Counted from the stretch's first letter, positions 18,683-28,495 are shown. The stretch: 64,000 bases of DNA from Blastococcus sp. CT_GayMR16 (GCF_004570875.1 NZ_SPQK01000010.1:1-64000); one strand, 5' to 3'. Translations and numbers: made by a program. Notes: generated by a model not told the origin, from the sequence alone.

Positions 18683-19730
18683 ACCGCCGGGGGGCCTGTC
18701 GGTCCTGCCGGTGGCCGGGCTGCCCGAGTTCCGGCCCGGCGACGACCTCGCCGCCGCCGTCGCGGCCGCCGCCCCCTGGCTGGCCGACGGCGACGTCGTC
18801 GTCGTCACGTCCAAGGTGGTGTCGAAGGTCGAGGGCCGGCTGGTGCACGTCCCGCCGGGCGCGGACCGGGAGAAGCTGCGGCTGCAGGCGGTGGAGGACG
18901 AGGCCGTGCGCGTGGTGGCCCGCCGCGGACCCCTGGCGATCGTGCAGACCCGGCAGGGCTGGGTCGTCGCCGCGGCCGGCATCGACGCGTCCAACGTCGG
19001 ACAGGACGCCCTGGTCCTCCTGCCCGAGGACGGCGACGCCTCGGCGCGGGCGCTCCGGGACCGGCTCGGCGAGCTCCTCGGCGTGGACGTCGCGGTCGTG
19101 GTCAGCGACACGTTCGGCCGGACGTGGCGCGAGGGGCTCACCGACGTCGCGGTCGGTGCCGCGGGCATCCCGGCCCTGATCGACCACCGCGGCGCGGTCG
19201 ACGGCTTCGGCAACCGCCTGGAGACGACGCGTACGGCGGTGGTGGACGAGCTGGCCTCGGCGGCCGACCTCGTGAAGGGCAAGCTCGGCGGCGTCCCGGT
19301 CGCGGTGATCCGCGGGCTCGCCTTCGAGCAGGCCTCTCCCGACACCGGCACCCGGCCGCTGGTCCGCCTGCCGGCCGACGACCTCTTCCCCTACGGCGCC
19401 CGCGACCTGGTGGGCTCCCGCCGGCCGAGCGCCGAACTCGTCCCGCGGGCCGGTGAGCTCGACGCGGTCGCCGAGGCGTTCCGGGTCGCCAGCGCCGCGC
19501 TCCCGGAGTTCCCGGTCGTCCTGCGCTACGGGGGCGAGGGCGACGGGGTGGTCGACGTCCACCTCACCGACGCGGTGACCACCACGACGGCCGTCAGCCT
19601 CGGCGCCCTGCTGGGCGCTGCGATCGTGCAGCTGCACGCGGAGGGCTGGACGACCCGCTGGGAGCCGGTGGGCACGCCGGGCGGCACCTCGCTCGTCGGC
19701 CGGCTGTGGCTGGGCACCCCGCCCGGCTGA
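18675..19730 (+). CDS. fbiB: F420-0:gamma-glutamyl ligase FbiB, shortened C-terminal domain
   Basis: Adds L-glutamates to F420-0. The CofE domain (about 1-245) is intact: [43 protein letters not shown] and [16 protein letters not shown]. Mycobacterial FbiB (about 450 residues) has a second, nitroreductase-like domain that reduces dehydro-F420; here only about 100 residues follow the ligase domain, with no recognisable flavin-binding motifs. The GTG start overlaps the fbiA stop. Confidence 0.92.
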   Translation: MSRPPGGLSVLPVAGLPEFRPGDDLAAAVAAAAPWLADGDVVVVTSKVVSKVEGRLVHVPPGADREKLRLQAVEDEAVRVVARRGPLAIVQTRQGWVVAAAGIDASNVGQDALVLLPEDGDASARALRDRLGELLGVDVAVVVSDTFGRTWREGLTDVAVGAAGIPALIDHRGAVDGFGNRLETTRTAVVDELASAADLVKGKLGGVPVAVIRGLAFEQASPDTGTRPLVRLPADDLFPYGARDLVGSRRPSAELVPRAGELDAVAEAFRVASAALPEFPVVLRYGGEGDGVVDVHLTDAVTTTTAVSLGALLGAAIVQLHAEGWTTRWEPVGTPGGTSLVGRLWLGTPPG

Positions 19731-19746
19731 CCCGGCACCGTTCTAT

Positions 19747-19752
19747 TAGCGT
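19747..19752 (+). promoter_or_regulatory. -10 box (TAGCGT) of rmlC, leaderless
   Basis: TAGCGT ends eight bases before the rmlC GTG (19761); the 30-base gap after fbiB has no Shine-Dalgarno sequence. Confidence 0.45.
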
Positions 19753-19760
19753 CGGCACCC

Positions 19761-20369
19761 GTGGAGATCCGTGAGCTCGCCGTTCCCGACAGCTACGCGC
19801 TCGACCTCGTGCCGCACGGGGACTCCCGCGGCCGGTTCACCGAGTGGTACCGGGCCGACGTCCTGGCGAAGGAGACCGGCTTCGGCCTGACCCTGGCGCA
19901 GGCCAACCACAGCGTCTCCGCCCGCGGCGTCCTGCGGGGGGTGCACTTCGCGCTCGTGCCCCCCGGTCAGGCGAAGTACGTCTACTGCCCCGCGGGCAAG
20001 GTGCTCGACGTGATCGTCGACATCCGGGTCGGCTCCCCCACCTTCGGCGTCCACGACGCCGTCGTCCTCGACAGCGAGCAGCCGAGCGCGGTCTACCTCG
20101 CGGAGGGGCTGGGCCACGCGTTCGTGTCACTGGCCGACAACAGCTCGGTCACCTACCTCGTGTCCTCCGGGTACTCCCCGGGCCGCGAGTTCGGCATCAA
20201 CCCCATGGACCCGGCCCTGGACCTGCCCTGGCCGACCGCCATCGAGTTCGAGTTCTCCGCGAAGGACCAGGCCGCCCCCACCCTCGCCGAGGCGCAGGAG
20301 CAGGGCCTGCTGCCGACCATGGAGCAGTGCGCCGCCCGCTACGCGGAGCTGCGCGCCGCCGCCGGCTAG
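19761..20369 (+). CDS. rmlC: dTDP-4-dehydrorhamnose 3,5-epimerase
   Basis: Third enzyme of dTDP-L-rhamnose synthesis, a cytosolic cupin-fold epimerase. The 202-residue protein shows SRGRFTEWYR, QANHSVSARGVLRGVHF with the catalytic histidine 62, the KYVYCPAGKVLDVIVD strand and GLGHAFVSLADNSSVTYL. Rhamnose fits the WbbL-like and rhamnan-type glycosyltransferases nearby; rmlA is at 25501, but no rmlB or rmlD is present in the window. The stop shares CTAG with the stop of the convergent glycosylase gene. Confidence 0.93.
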   Translation: MEIRELAVPDSYALDLVPHGDSRGRFTEWYRADVLAKETGFGLTLAQANHSVSARGVLRGVHFALVPPGQAKYVYCPAGKVLDVIVDIRVGSPTFGVHDAVVLDSEQPSAVYLAEGLGHAFVSLADNSSVTYLVSSGYSPGREFGINPMDPALDLPWPTAIEFEFSAKDQAAPTLAEAQEQGLLPTMEQCAARYAELRAAAG

Positions 20370-21298
20370 ATCGACCGGTAGTTCGTCGGCGCGAAACGAG
20401 GGCCCCGCCGCGGCCGCCGGGAGCCGCCGGTGAGCAGCAGCCGCACGACGCGCTGCCGGTGCCCGCGCCACGGCTCGAGCAGTTCCAGCATCCCGGCGTC
20501 GTCGGTGTTCCTCCGCCCGGCCAGCGCCCAGCCGACGATGTTCTTCAGGTGGTAGTCGCCGACGCTGACCGTGTCAGGGCAGCCCAGCGTCCGCTGCACC
20601 ACCTCCGCCGCCGTCCAGACGCCGATGCCCGGGATCGAGCAGAGCCGGCGCTGCAGCGCGGCCGACTCGCCCGCGACCTCCGGCTCCAGCCGCGAGGCGA
20701 CCGAGGCCACCGCCCGCAGCGCCCGGCGCCGGGCGCCGTCCAGACCGCAGGCATGCCACTGCCAGTCGGTCACGTCCAGCACCCGCTGGGGCGACGGCGG
20801 CACCCGCATGCCGTCGGGCGCCGGGCCGGGCGCCGGCTCACCGGCCAGCCGCAGCAGCTCGCGCCACACCCGGTTGGCCTCGACCATGGTCACCTTCTGC
20901 TCCAGGACGGCGGGGACGAGCGCGTCCCACGTGCGGCCGGTCCGGCCGAGCCGCAGCCACCGCGCCGTCCGGTGCAGCTCGGTGACCACCGGGTGCCCCG
21001 CGGGATCGAAGCCGTCGGGCCGGTCGGCGGCACCCAGCCACTCGGGCACCGCCGTCCCGGCCCGGTCGGCTCCCGGGCCCCATGCCGAGATCCGCACCGC
21101 ACCGGAGCCGACCGCGATGCGCACGGTCGCCGGGCCGTCGGGCGTCGTCGTCGTCCGCCACAGCCCGTCGTCGGCCACCCGCATCGTCGGGTCACCGGTG
21201 CCGCGGCGGTGCGGGGACAGCGCCCGTCCCAGCTCCAGTGGCCAGTCCGGGGTGAAGACGGACTCGTGGGCCGGTGCGGCCAGCGTGGCGGTGCTCAG
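20366..21298 (-). CDS. DNA-3-methyladenine glycosylase-like protein (HhH-GPD superfamily)
   Basis: Base-excision repair glycosylase of the AlkA type, predicted to remove alkylated bases. The helix-hairpin-helix IPGIGVWTAAEVVQRTLG is followed by VSVGDYHLKNIVG, whose aspartate is the expected catalytic residue. An N-terminal region with EQKVTMVEANRVWREL fits the AlkA fold. The start is uncertain: an ATG at 21400 would overlap the upstream SDR gene; a CTG at 21298 with GGGGGA in front gives a family-like N terminus; an internal ATG at 21184 would cut conserved residues. Confidence 0.82.
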   Translation of the reverse strand: MSTATLAAPAHESVFTPDWPLELGRALSPHRRGTGDPTMRVADDGLWRTTTTPDGPATVRIAVGSGAVRISAWGPGADRAGTAVPEWLGAADRPDGFDPAGHPVVTELHRTARWLRLGRTGRTWDALVPAVLEQKVTMVEANRVWRELLRLAGEPAPGPAPDGMRVPPSPQRVLDVTDWQWHACGLDGARRRALRAVASVASRLEPEVAGESAALQRRLCSIPGIGVWTAAEVVQRTLGCPDTVSVGDYHLKNIVGWALAGRRNTDDAGMLELLEPWRGHRQRVVRLLLTGGSRRPRRGPRFAPTNYRSI

Positions 21299-21353
21299 GA
21301 CGTTCCCCCGGGGTGGTGCGGTCAGGTGGTCCGGACAGCAGGCGGGCCCAGCC

Positions 21354-22124
21354 TCAGCGAGGTGCCATCCGCAGCGCGCCGTCCATCCGGATGACCTCAC
21401 CGTTGAGGTAGCCGTGCTCGACGATGGCCAGCGCCAGCTGGGCGTAGTCCGACGGCTGGGCGAGACGCTTCGGGAAGGGTATGCCCGAGGCGAGCTGCTG
21501 CCGCTGCTCCTCCGGCATGCCGGCCATCATCGGCGTGTCCACCAGACCGGGGGCGATGGTGCACACGCGGACGCCGATGGTGGCCAGGTCGCGAGCGGCC
21601 GGGAGGGTCATGCCGACGACGCCGCCCTTGGACGCGGCGTAGGCGATCTGCCCGATCTGGCCGTCGTAGGCCGCGATCGAGGCGGTGTTGACGATGACCC
21701 CGCGCTCGCCGTCCTCGTCGGGCTCGGTGGCCGACATCGCGGCGGCCGCGAGGCGCAGCACGTTGAACGTGCCGACCAGGTTCACCATCACCGTGCGGCT
21801 GAAGGCACCGAGGTCGTGCGGCTCGCCGCCGCGGCCCACGGTGCGCTGCGCCCAGGCGATGCCGGCGCACTGCACGGCGATGCGCAGCGGCCGGTCCTTG
21901 CCGGTCGCGTCGGCGATCGCGGCCTGCACCGAGGCCTCGTCGGTCACGTCGGTGCGGACGAAGGTGGTGTGCCCGCCGAGCTCCGCGGCCAGCGCCTGGC
22001 CTCGGTCCTCCTGCAGGTCGAGGATGGTCACGGCGGCGCCCTTGGCGGCCAGTGCGCGGGTGGTGGCCTCACCGAGCCCGGAGGCTCCTCCGGTGACCAC
22101 GGCTGCGACGTCGAAGCTCTTCAT
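21354..22124 (-). CDS. SDR family oxidoreductase (3-hydroxyacyl-CoA dehydrogenase-like)
   Basis: NAD(P)-dependent short-chain dehydrogenase of 256 residues, closest in pattern to type II 3-hydroxyacyl-CoA dehydrogenases of fatty-acid beta-oxidation. The cofactor motif TGGASGLG is at 11-18, the NNAG-equivalent is QCAG, and the catalytic Ser-Tyr-Lys set lies in [20 protein letters not shown] followed by K. The ending [15 protein letters not shown] is typical. ATG with TAGCCT eight bases upstream. The substrate is inferred from family only. Confidence 0.88.
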   Translation of the reverse strand: MKSFDVAAVVTGGASGLGEATTRALAAKGAAVTILDLQEDRGQALAAELGGHTTFVRTDVTDEASVQAAIADATGKDRPLRIAVQCAGIAWAQRTVGRGGEPHDLGAFSRTVMVNLVGTFNVLRLAAAAMSATEPDEDGERGVIVNTASIAAYDGQIGQIAYAASKGGVVGMTLPAARDLATIGVRVCTIAPGLVDTPMMAGMPEEQRQQLASGIPFPKRLAQPSDYAQLALAIVEHGYLNGEVIRMDGALRMAPR

Positions 22125-22132
22125 GCCACCGG

Positions 22133-22138
22133 AGGCTA
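22133..22138 (-). promoter_or_regulatory. -10 box (TAGCCT) of the SDR gene, leaderless
   Basis: TAGCCT ends eight bases before the ATG at 22124, in the 24-base gap to manC. Confidence 0.45.
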
Positions 22139-22148
22139 GCCATGCCCC

Positions 22149-23249
22149 TCAGCTGTACCGGAGGCCGTGCCGTTCCTCGACCGCGGCCAGCAGCTGCTTG
22201 ACCCGCTCGGCGTCGCCGACCGGGCAGACCATCGTCACGTCGGCGGTGTGCACGACCACGCTGTCGCGCACGCCGACCAGGGCGATGACGTGCTCCGGAT
22301 CGTCGCTCAGCACGATGTTGCCGGATCCGTCGAGCACGACCGTCAGCCCGCGGACGGCGTTGCCGGCCGCGTCGACGTCCAGCGTGTGCGCGAGCGCGGG
22401 CCACGAGCCGACGTCCAGCCAGTCGACGTCGAGATCGGCCACCAGGACCCGGCCCGGCTCGGTGGCGGCCGGCTCGAGCACGGCGTAGTCGACGCTGATC
22501 TTGGGCAGGGTCGGGAAGACCTCCGCCAGGACGGCGTCCCGATCGGGACCCGGCGCCGCGCCCACGATGCGGCGCAGACCCTCGGCCGTCTCGGGCAGGT
22601 GCTCGGCCAGCGCGTCGAGCACCGTCCGGGCGCGCCAGACGAACATGCCGGAGTTCCAGAGGTACTCCCCCGACGCGAGGTAGGCCTCGGCAGTGGCCCG
22701 ATCGGGCTTCTCCCGGAACGCGGCCGCCTCGGAGACCCCGGGCACCTCGGTGGGCGCACCGCGCTGCACGTACCCGAAGCCGGTGGCCGGCGTCGTCGGG
22801 GTGATCCCGAGGGTGACCAGCGAGTCCGGGCGGACGGCGAGGGCGTCGTAGGCCGTCTCCAGGGTCGCGGCGAAGCGCTCCACCGGGCGGATGACGTGGT
22901 CCGCGCTCACGACGGCCAGCTCGGCGTCGGGGTCGACGTCGGCGACCAGCGCCGCGGTCAGACCCACCGCGTTCGCCGTGTCGCGGGCGACGGGCTCCAG
23001 GATCAGCCGGTCGGCGCGCAGCTCCGGCAGCGCCGCGCGGACCATCTCGCCGTAGCGGGCGGCGGTGCACACCCAGATCCGCTCGGCCGGGAGCACGGCG
23101 CGGAGCCGGTCGAACGCCTCGGCGAGCAGGCTGTGGGCGCCGCCGTCCTCGCCGGTGAGGACGTCGAGCAGCTGCTTGGGACGCTCGGCGCGCGACAACG
23201 GCCACAGCCTCGTGCCGGAGCCGCCGGCCATGATCACTGCGTGGCGCAC
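22149..23249 (-). CDS. manC: Mannose-1-phosphate guanylyltransferase
   Basis: Makes GDP-mannose from mannose 1-phosphate and GTP, completing the route started by manA and the phosphomannomutase. The N terminus [18 protein letters not shown] and the downstream RPKQLLDVL lysine motif, plus [15 protein letters not shown] and [12 protein letters not shown], are diagnostic of the GDP-mannose pyrophosphorylase family. The GTG at 23249 (366 residues) is preceded by GAGAGGA. It lies just downstream of the WbbL-like gene, the same order as Rv3265c-Rv3264c. Confidence 0.92.
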   Translation of the reverse strand: MRHAVIMAGGSGTRLWPLSRAERPKQLLDVLTGEDGGAHSLLAEAFDRLRAVLPAERIWVCTAARYGEMVRAALPELRADRLILEPVARDTANAVGLTAALVADVDPDAELAVVSADHVIRPVERFAATLETAYDALAVRPDSLVTLGITPTTPATGFGYVQRGAPTEVPGVSEAAAFREKPDRATAEAYLASGEYLWNSGMFVWRARTVLDALAEHLPETAEGLRRIVGAAPGPDRDAVLAEVFPTLPKISVDYAVLEPAATEPGRVLVADLDVDWLDVGSWPALAHTLDVDAAGNAVRGLTVVLDGSGNIVLSDDPEHVIALVGVRDSVVVHTADVTMVCPVGDAERVKQLLAAVEERHGLRYS

Positions 23250-23271
23250 GTCGGCGTCCTCTCGACGGGGG

Positions 23272-24240
23272 TCAACGACCGGGCGGCATCGTGCCGGGGC
23301 CGCCGGCACTCCGGCGCCACGGCCGCCGGCGACGGCGGGGCAGCTCGTCGGCCGAGCGCTGCGGCTGCGCCCCGGCGCCCACGCGCGCGCTCACGTAGGA
23401 GACCAGCATCCGACCGCCCAGCCCCGCCCGGAGCGCACCGCGCAGGGGAGCGTTGAGGCGCCCCGGATAACGGCGGGCCAGGTAGCGCAGGGCGCTGGTG
23501 TGGTGGACCCGCTGCATGCGGTGCGGATCGCGGCGGGTGGCGTGGCCGCCCTCGTGCTCCACGACCGCGGACGGCGCGTAGACGTGCAGCCAGCCGCGTT
23601 CGCCGAGCCGGGCCGCGAGGTCGACGTCCTCGAAGTACATGAAGTAGCCGGGGTCGAAGCCACCCACGGAGTGGAAGGCCTCCAGGTCGACCAGGAAGCA
23701 GGAACCGGACAGCCAGCCGGCGGTCCGCTCGCGGGGGGCCTCCCGCTCGCGCCGGTAGCGCGCGGTCCAGGGGTTGGCGGGCCACACCCAGCCCAGCAGC
23801 GCGTGCCCGATCCCGGTCGACAGCGCGGGGAGGTCGCGGGCCGAGGGGTAGAGCTGCCCGTCGGGGGTGCGGATCGCCGGCCCCACCGTCGCGGCGCGCG
23901 GCCAGCGGGCGGCGACGGCGATGAGCTCGTCGACGGCGCCCGGCTCGAACCTGATGTCGGGGTTGGCGACCACGGCCCAGCCCGACTCGCGGTCGGCGAG
24001 ACCGGCGTTGGCGGCGGGCCCGTAGCCCACGTTGCCGCCGGTGGGCAGCACGCACACCGAGGGATACCGCTCGGCGGCGGCCTGCGGCGCCCCGTCGGTG
24101 GACCCGTTGTCGGCCAGCACCACCTCGACCGGGCGGGTCGTCGCGGTGGCCAGCGAGGTCAGGAAGCCGTCGAGGGACTCCCCCGGCGAGTAGGTGACCG
24201 CGACGACGCGGAGCGGCAGCTCCTCCGGTTCGGTCCCCAC
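23272..24240 (-). CDS. wbbL: WbbL-like rhamnosyltransferase (GT2)
   Basis: Cytoplasmic GT2 glycosyltransferase. In mycobacteria WbbL transfers rhamnose from dTDP-rhamnose to GlcNAc-PP-decaprenol, making the arabinogalactan linker. Visible are [48 protein letters not shown], the DxD-like NPDIRF and the acceptor-site [18 protein letters not shown] at 24240 with TAGGGT seven bases upstream gives the best N terminus (322 residues); an ATG eight codons further up is less likely. The neighbour manC and the rml genes agree with the assignment, but the acceptor here is unproven. Confidence 0.8.
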   Translation of the reverse strand: MGTEPEELPLRVVAVTYSPGESLDGFLTSLATATTRPVEVVLADNGSTDGAPQAAAERYPSVCVLPTGGNVGYGPAANAGLADRESGWAVVANPDIRFEPGAVDELIAVAARWPRAATVGPAIRTPDGQLYPSARDLPALSTGIGHALLGWVWPANPWTARYRREREAPRERTAGWLSGSCFLVDLEAFHSVGGFDPGYFMYFEDVDLAARLGERGWLHVYAPSAVVEHEGGHATRRDPHRMQRVHHTSALRYLARRYPGRLNAPLRGALRAGLGGRMLVSYVSARVGAGAQPQRSADELPRRRRRPWRRSAGGPGTMPPGR

Positions 24241-24247
24241 GCCCGCG

Positions 24248-24253
24248 ACCCTA
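24248..24253 (-). promoter_or_regulatory. -10 box (TAGGGT) of wbbL, leaderless
   Basis: TAGGGT ends seven bases before the GTG at 24240 and helps choose that start. Confidence 0.45.
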
Positions 24254-24276
24254 CGGTCCGGCACCGGGAGCGCCGC

Positions 24277-25389
24277 TCAGGACCCGGCGGCGGTCGTGTA
24301 GCTCGACAGGTGGGCCCGGGCGCAGGCGCGCCAGTCGAACAGCGCCGCCCGGGCACGGGCCGCCTCGCCCAGTTCGTGCCGTCGGACCGGGTCCGCGAGC
24401 AGGCTCTCCAGTGCCGCGGCGATGGAGGCGGGATCCGGCTCGGTGTAGGCCACGGCGTCCCCGCCGACCTCGGGCAGCGAGAGGATCCGGGTCGTCAGCA
24501 CCGCCGCGCCGCAGGCCATCGCCTCGAGCACCGGCAGCCCGAAGCCCTCGCCGAGGCTCGGGTAGGCGACCAGCTCCGCGTCGCCCAGCAGGCCGGCGAG
24601 CAGCTCCAGCGGGAGGTAGCCCGGCCGGAGCAGGGTCAGACCCGCGGGCACCTCCGCAGCCGCCCGCTCGATCTCCTCGTCCCAGCCGCGGCCGCCGGCC
24701 AGCACCAGCGCCGGGGGATCCTCCGTCCCGGCCACGGCCTGCACCCAGCCGCGCACGAGCGCGGCGGCGTTCTTCCGCGGTTCCAGCGTCCCGAGGAAGG
24801 CCACGTAGCGGCCGGTCAGCCCGAGGTGGCCGCGGAGGGCGGCCCGCTCGGCGTCCGACGGCACGTGGAAGCGACGCGCGTCGACGCCGAGGTGGGCCAC
24901 GTCGATCCGGTCGGCGCGGGCGCCGGCGACCCGCACCAGCTCGTCCCGGGTGGCCGCCGACGGGGTCACGCACCGGCGGGCGCGCCGCAGCGAGACCCGC
25001 GTCCAGGTGCGGAAGAACTGCCGCTTGACCGCCAGGTGGACGTCGGGATGGGTGAAGAAGGTCGCGTCGTGCAGCGTCGCCACCACGGGCACACCGGCGA
25101 CCAGCGGCATCGTGTAGTGCGGGCTGTGCAGCACGTCGGCCCGGCTGCGCCGGACCAGGGCCGGCAGTCCCGTCTGCTCCCAGGCGAACCGAACCGGCGT
25201 CCGCGCGATCGCGGCCGGCGCGGCGAGCAGGTCCACGCCCGGCAGCAGCGCGCGGTAGTGATCGACGTCGTGGGCCTGGACCACCACCGCGAGGTCGGCG
25301 CCCTCCTCGACCAGCGCGGGCAGCAGCTCGTCGACGTAGCGGCCCACGCCGCCCCGGTCCGGTGGGACCGCCGTCGCATCGACGACCAC
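24277..25389 (-). CDS. Glycosyltransferase family 4 protein
   Basis: GT-B fold retaining glycosyltransferase of at least 370 residues. The N-terminal [35 protein letters not shown] and the nucleotide-binding [20 protein letters not shown] segment are typical of GT4 mannosyl-/rhamnosyltransferases. The donor is unknown. The GTG at 25389 is the first canonical start, but AGGAG lies six bases before an in-frame CTG at 25407, which would add LPNQPR and may be the true start. It is divergent from rmlA. Confidence 0.85.
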   Translation of the reverse strand: MVVDATAVPPDRGGVGRYVDELLPALVEEGADLAVVVQAHDVDHYRALLPGVDLLAAPAAIARTPVRFAWEQTGLPALVRRSRADVLHSPHYTMPLVAGVPVVATLHDATFFTHPDVHLAVKRQFFRTWTRVSLRRARRCVTPSAATRDELVRVAGARADRIDVAHLGVDARRFHVPSDAERAALRGHLGLTGRYVAFLGTLEPRKNAAALVRGWVQAVAGTEDPPALVLAGGRGWDEEIERAAAEVPAGLTLLRPGYLPLELLAGLLGDAELVAYPSLGEGFGLPVLEAMACGAAVLTTRILSLPEVGGDAVAYTEPDPASIAAALESLLADPVRRHELGEAARARAALFDWRACARAHLSSYTTAAGS

Positions 25390-25488
25390 GCGCGGTTGGT
25401 TCGGCAGCAGGAACTCCTGGGACGGAGGGATACGGGGGGCACGGGGCGCGATCAGAGCCTACGAGGGGAGACCGGCGCCGCCCGCCGA

Positions 25489-25494
25489 TACGCT
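25489..25494 (+). promoter_or_regulatory. -10 box (TACGCT) of rmlA, leaderless
   Basis: TACGCT ends six bases before the rmlA ATG at 25501, with only C/G bases between. Confidence 0.5.
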
Positions 25495-25500
25495 GCCCCC

Positions 25501-26367
25501 ATGCGCGGCATCATCCTTGCGGGCGGCAGTGGCACCCGGCTCTATCCGATCACCAAGGCCATCAGCAAGCAGCTGATGCCGATCTACGACAAGCCGATGA
25601 TCTACTACCCGCTCTCCCTGCTGATGAATGCCGGGATCCGCGAGGTCCTGATCATCACGACCCCCGAGGACCAGGCCGGCTTCCAGCGGCTGCTCGGCGA
25701 CGGGGCCGACGTGGGCATCGAGATCAGCTACGCCGTCCAGCCCCGGCCGGAGGGGCTCGCGCAGGCGTTCATCATCGGCGCGGAGTTCATCGGCGAGGAG
25801 TCCGTCGCCCTGGTTCTCGGCGACAACATCTTCTACGGCACCGGCCTCGGCGAGAGCCTGCGGAACAACACCGACCCGGTCGGCGGGCACGTCTACGCCT
25901 ACCACGTGGCCAACCCCAGCGAGTACGGCGTCGTGGAGTTCGACGACTCCGGCCGGGTCATCTCCATCGAGGAGAAGCCCGCGAAGCCGAAGAGCTCCTA
26001 CGCCGTCCCCGGCCTGTACTTCTACGACAACCAGGTCGTCGACATCGCCGCGAAGATCCAGCCGAGCGCTCGCGGCGAGCTCGAGATCACCGCGATCAAC
26101 GACGAGTACCTCCGCCGGGGCGAGCTCACCGTCACGGTGCTGGAGCGCGGCACCGCGTGGCTCGACACAGGCACGCACGCCTCGATGATGCAGGCGGCCG
26201 AGTTCGTGCGGGTCGTCGAGGAGCGGCAGGGCTGGAAGATCGGCTGCATCGAGGAGATCGCCTGGCGGCGCGGCTTCATCGACGACCAGCAGCTGGAGGC
26301 CCTGGCGAGGCCGCTGCAGAAGAGCGGCTACGGCGACTACCTGCTCGGGGTCATGGCCGGACGCTGA
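25501..26367 (+). CDS. rmlA: Glucose-1-phosphate thymidylyltransferase
   Basis: First enzyme of dTDP-L-rhamnose synthesis: joins dTTP and glucose 1-phosphate. The 288-residue protein starts [20 protein letters not shown] and has the [26 protein letters not shown] and [19 protein letters not shown] segments of RmlA. It is full length. Leaderless, from the divergent gap with the GT4 gene; a very long upstream extension in this phase runs antisense over real genes and is not coding. Confidence 0.97.
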   Translation: MRGIILAGGSGTRLYPITKAISKQLMPIYDKPMIYYPLSLLMNAGIREVLIITTPEDQAGFQRLLGDGADVGIEISYAVQPRPEGLAQAFIIGAEFIGEESVALVLGDNIFYGTGLGESLRNNTDPVGGHVYAYHVANPSEYGVVEFDDSGRVISIEEKPAKPKSSYAVPGLYFYDNQVVDIAAKIQPSARGELEITAINDEYLRRGELTVTVLERGTAWLDTGTHASMMQAAEFVRVVEERQGWKIGCIEEIAWRRGFIDDQQLEALARPLQKSGYGDYLLGVMAGR

Positions 26368-26381
26368 CGGTTCAGCCGGCC
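26355..26381. terminator. Hairpin at the convergent rmlA / GT4 ends
   Basis: GGCCGG and CTGA (26355-26366, separated by a three-base bulge) pair with TCAG and CCGGCC (26372-26381). The two stop codons lie within or beside the stem, so the structure could terminate from both sides. No T tract. Confidence 0.4.
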
Positions 26382-27475
26382 AGTTCGGCGTAGAGCTGCC
26401 AGAGCTGTTCCGCGACGTTCTCCCAGGAGAAGTCGGCGGCCCTGCGTCGTCCGGCGGGGACCAGTTCCGCTCTGCGGGCCTCGTCGCCCATCAGGTCCCC
26501 GAGGGCTGCGGCGAGCGCGCGGGCGTCGCCCACGGGCGTCACGACCGTCGCACCCCCGCCCACCTCCACCAGGGCCGGGGCGTCGGAGGAGACCACCGGC
26601 ACGCCCGCGGCCATCGCCTCCAGGACCGGGAGCCCGAAACCCTCGGCCCGGCTCGGCGCAACGAGCGCCGTCGCGCCATGCAGGACGGCGGCCAGGTCGG
26701 CGTCCGACAACCGCCCCAGCAGCCGGACCTGCCCGTCGGGCAGGCCGAGGTCGCGCGCCATGGCGTCCGGCTGCACACCGCCCCAGCCCGCCTGGCCCAC
26801 GACCATCAGCGGGGGCAGGCCGGCCGGCCGCTGGGCCAGCGCGGCGAGGAGGACGTCGAGTCCCTTCCGGGGCTCCAGCGTCGCCACCGTGAGCAGGTAC
26901 TCCCCCGCCGGCACCCCGAGACGCTCGCGACGGGCAGCCGCGTCCGGCCGGTCGTCGAGGGCGGCGCCGACCCCGGCCCCCGTCACCACGACCCGGTCGG
27001 GCAGCGAGAGGAACCGGGCGAGCTCGTCGGCCACCGCCTGCGTCGGCACCACGATCGCGTCGGCCGTCGCGGCCACCCGCTCGGCCATGCGGCGGTGCCA
27101 GTGCACGCCCCGGGGGGTCAGGGTCTCCGGGTGCGTCCAGGGGACGGCGTCATGGATGGTCACCACCAGCGGGCGGTCCCCTCGCGGCGGCGCCAGCAGG
27201 GTCGGCGCGTGCACGAGGTCGCCGCCGCGCGGGCCGACGGGGACCCCGCGTTCCCAGGCCGCCACCAGCGGACGGCGGGGCAGCGCGAGGCGCCGGTTCG
27301 ACGGCGCACCCGGCACCCGCGCCGCGGTCGTGTCCCGGTGCCAGGCCGTCCAGCCCTGCACCCCGCCGTCGGCCGGGGCGCCGGCCACGAGCGCGGCGCA
27401 GACCTCGGCGGCGTACCTGCCGGTTCCTCCGGGCACGGGCGACAGGAGCTGCTCCAAGACCAGGTCCAGCCGCAT
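26372..27475 (-). CDS. Glycosyltransferase family 4 protein
   Basis: A 367-residue GT-B glycosyltransferase with GGTGRYAAEVCAAL, TVATLEPRKGLDVLLAAL and the donor-binding [20 protein letters not shown]. The sugar donor and acceptor are unknown; mannose or rhamnose is likely given the context. Its ATG has TAGGGT six bases upstream, back to back with the divergent promoter of the GT2 gene at 27536. It ends four bases from rmlA. Confidence 0.88.
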   Translation of the reverse strand: MRLDLVLEQLLSPVPGGTGRYAAEVCAALVAGAPADGGVQGWTAWHRDTTAARVPGAPSNRRLALPRRPLVAAWERGVPVGPRGGDLVHAPTLLAPPRGDRPLVVTIHDAVPWTHPETLTPRGVHWHRRMAERVAATADAIVVPTQAVADELARFLSLPDRVVVTGAGVGAALDDRPDAAARRERLGVPAGEYLLTVATLEPRKGLDVLLAALAQRPAGLPPLMVVGQAGWGGVQPDAMARDLGLPDGQVRLLGRLSDADLAAVLHGATALVAPSRAEGFGLPVLEAMAAGVPVVSSDAPALVEVGGGATVVTPVGDARALAAALGDLMGDEARRAELVPAGRRRAADFSWENVAEQLWQLYAELAG

Positions 27476-27481
27476 GGCCCG

Positions 27482-27487
27482 ACCCTA
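27482..27487 (-). promoter_or_regulatory. -10 box (TAGGGT) of the GT4 gene, leaderless
   Basis: TAGGGT ends six bases before the ATG at 27475. Confidence 0.45.
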
Positions 27488-27521
27488 GGCGGCGGGTGAC
27501 CGCAGGACCGACGGCGGTGAC

Positions 27522-27527
27522 TACCGT
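27522..27527 (+). promoter_or_regulatory. -10 box (TACCGT) of the GT2 gene, leaderless
   Basis: TACCGT ends eight bases before the ATG at 27536; no ribosome binding site. Confidence 0.45.
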
Positions 27528-27535
27528 CCCGCCAC

Positions 27536-28495
27536 ATGCAGGAACCGGGCCCCGGGGTCACCGTCGTCGTCGTCACCTGGCAGGGCGCGCACCTGCTCGG
27601 CCCCTGCCTGGACTCCCTCGCCCGGCAGACCGTCCCCCACGACGTCCTCGTCGTCGACAACGCGTCCACCGACGAGACACCGGACGTCCTCGCGCGCTAT
27701 CCCCAGGTCCAGGTCGTCCGCACCAGCCGCAACCTCGGTTTCGCCGGCGGGGCGCAGCTAGGCCTCGAGGCGGCGCGCACCGAGTTCGTCGCGCTGCTCA
27801 ACAACGACGCGTGGGCCGAGCCGACCTGGCTGTCGGCCCTCCTGACCGCGGCGCAGGCCCATCCGGAGGCCGCCGCGATCACCTCCCTGCTGCTGCTCGA
27901 CGGCACCGACCCGCCCCGCGTCAACAACGCCGGGGTGGACCTGCTGCCGACCCTCTACGGCGCGGACCGCGCCGCCGGGGCCGCTCCCGAGGACGTGGCG
28001 CGCCCTGCGGAGGTCTTCGGTTTCAGCGGTGGCGCCGCGCTGCTGCGCCGCGGGCCCGCGCGGGAGGTCGGCGGCTTCCCCGAGCGCTACTTCCTCTACT
28101 ACGAGGACACCGACCTCTCCTGGCGGCTGCGCCTGGCCGGCTGGACGATCCGGTACGAGCCCACCGCCGTCGTCCACCATCGACACGCCGCCAGCTCCGA
28201 CGTGCGGTCCCCGCTGTTCGCCTTCCACAACGAACGGAACCGGCTGCTCCTCCTCGTCCGCTGCGCGCCGGCCCTCCCCGCCGTCCGCGCCTGGGTGCGG
28301 TTCTGCCTCACCACGGCCTCGCTCGCCGTGCGGCAGGTGCTGACCCGCCCGCCCCAGCAGCCCCACAACCTGCGGATAGGCCTCCGGACGCGCGTCCTGC
28401 TGTCTGCGGGCCGGCTGCTCCCGTGGGCCCTCGGGGCGCGGAGGCGCATCCGGCCCGGCAAGGGCAGGCCCGTCGATCCGGGGCTCAGCGGGTAG
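27536..28495 (+). CDS. Glycosyltransferase family 2 protein
   Basis: A 319-residue GT-A glycosyltransferase resembling rhamnosyltransferases: VTVVVVTWQGAHLLGPCLDS, VVDNASTDETPDVLA, SRNLGFAGGAQLGLEAA, LLNNDAW and the acceptor-site FLYYEDTDLSWRLRLAGW. It is followed by a hydrophobic/basic C-terminal tail that may contact the membrane. It lies immediately upstream of the ABC exporter genes on the same strand and probably builds the exported glycan. Confidence 0.88.
   Translation: MQEPGPGVTVVVVTWQGAHLLGPCLDSLARQTVPHDVLVVDNASTDETPDVLARYPQVQVVRTSRNLGFAGGAQLGLEAARTEFVALLNNDAWAEPTWLSALLTAAQAHPEAAAITSLLLLDGTDPPRVNNAGVDLLPTLYGADRAAGAAPEDVARPAEVFGFSGGAALLRRGPAREVGGFPERYFLYYEDTDLSWRLRLAGWTIRYEPTAVVHHRHAASSDVRSPLFAFHNERNRLLLLVRCAPALPAVRAWVRFCLTTASLAVRQVLTRPPQQPHNLRIGLRTRVLLSAGRLLPWALGARRRIRPGKGRPVDPGLSG

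Noticed and set aside
23065-25500. A 3.3-kb open frame on the plus strand ending with rmlA
   Set aside because: Only the last 288 codons (from 25501) are real RmlA; the upstream part runs antisense over manC, wbbL and the GT4 gene, has low-complexity composition, and is a by-product of high GC.
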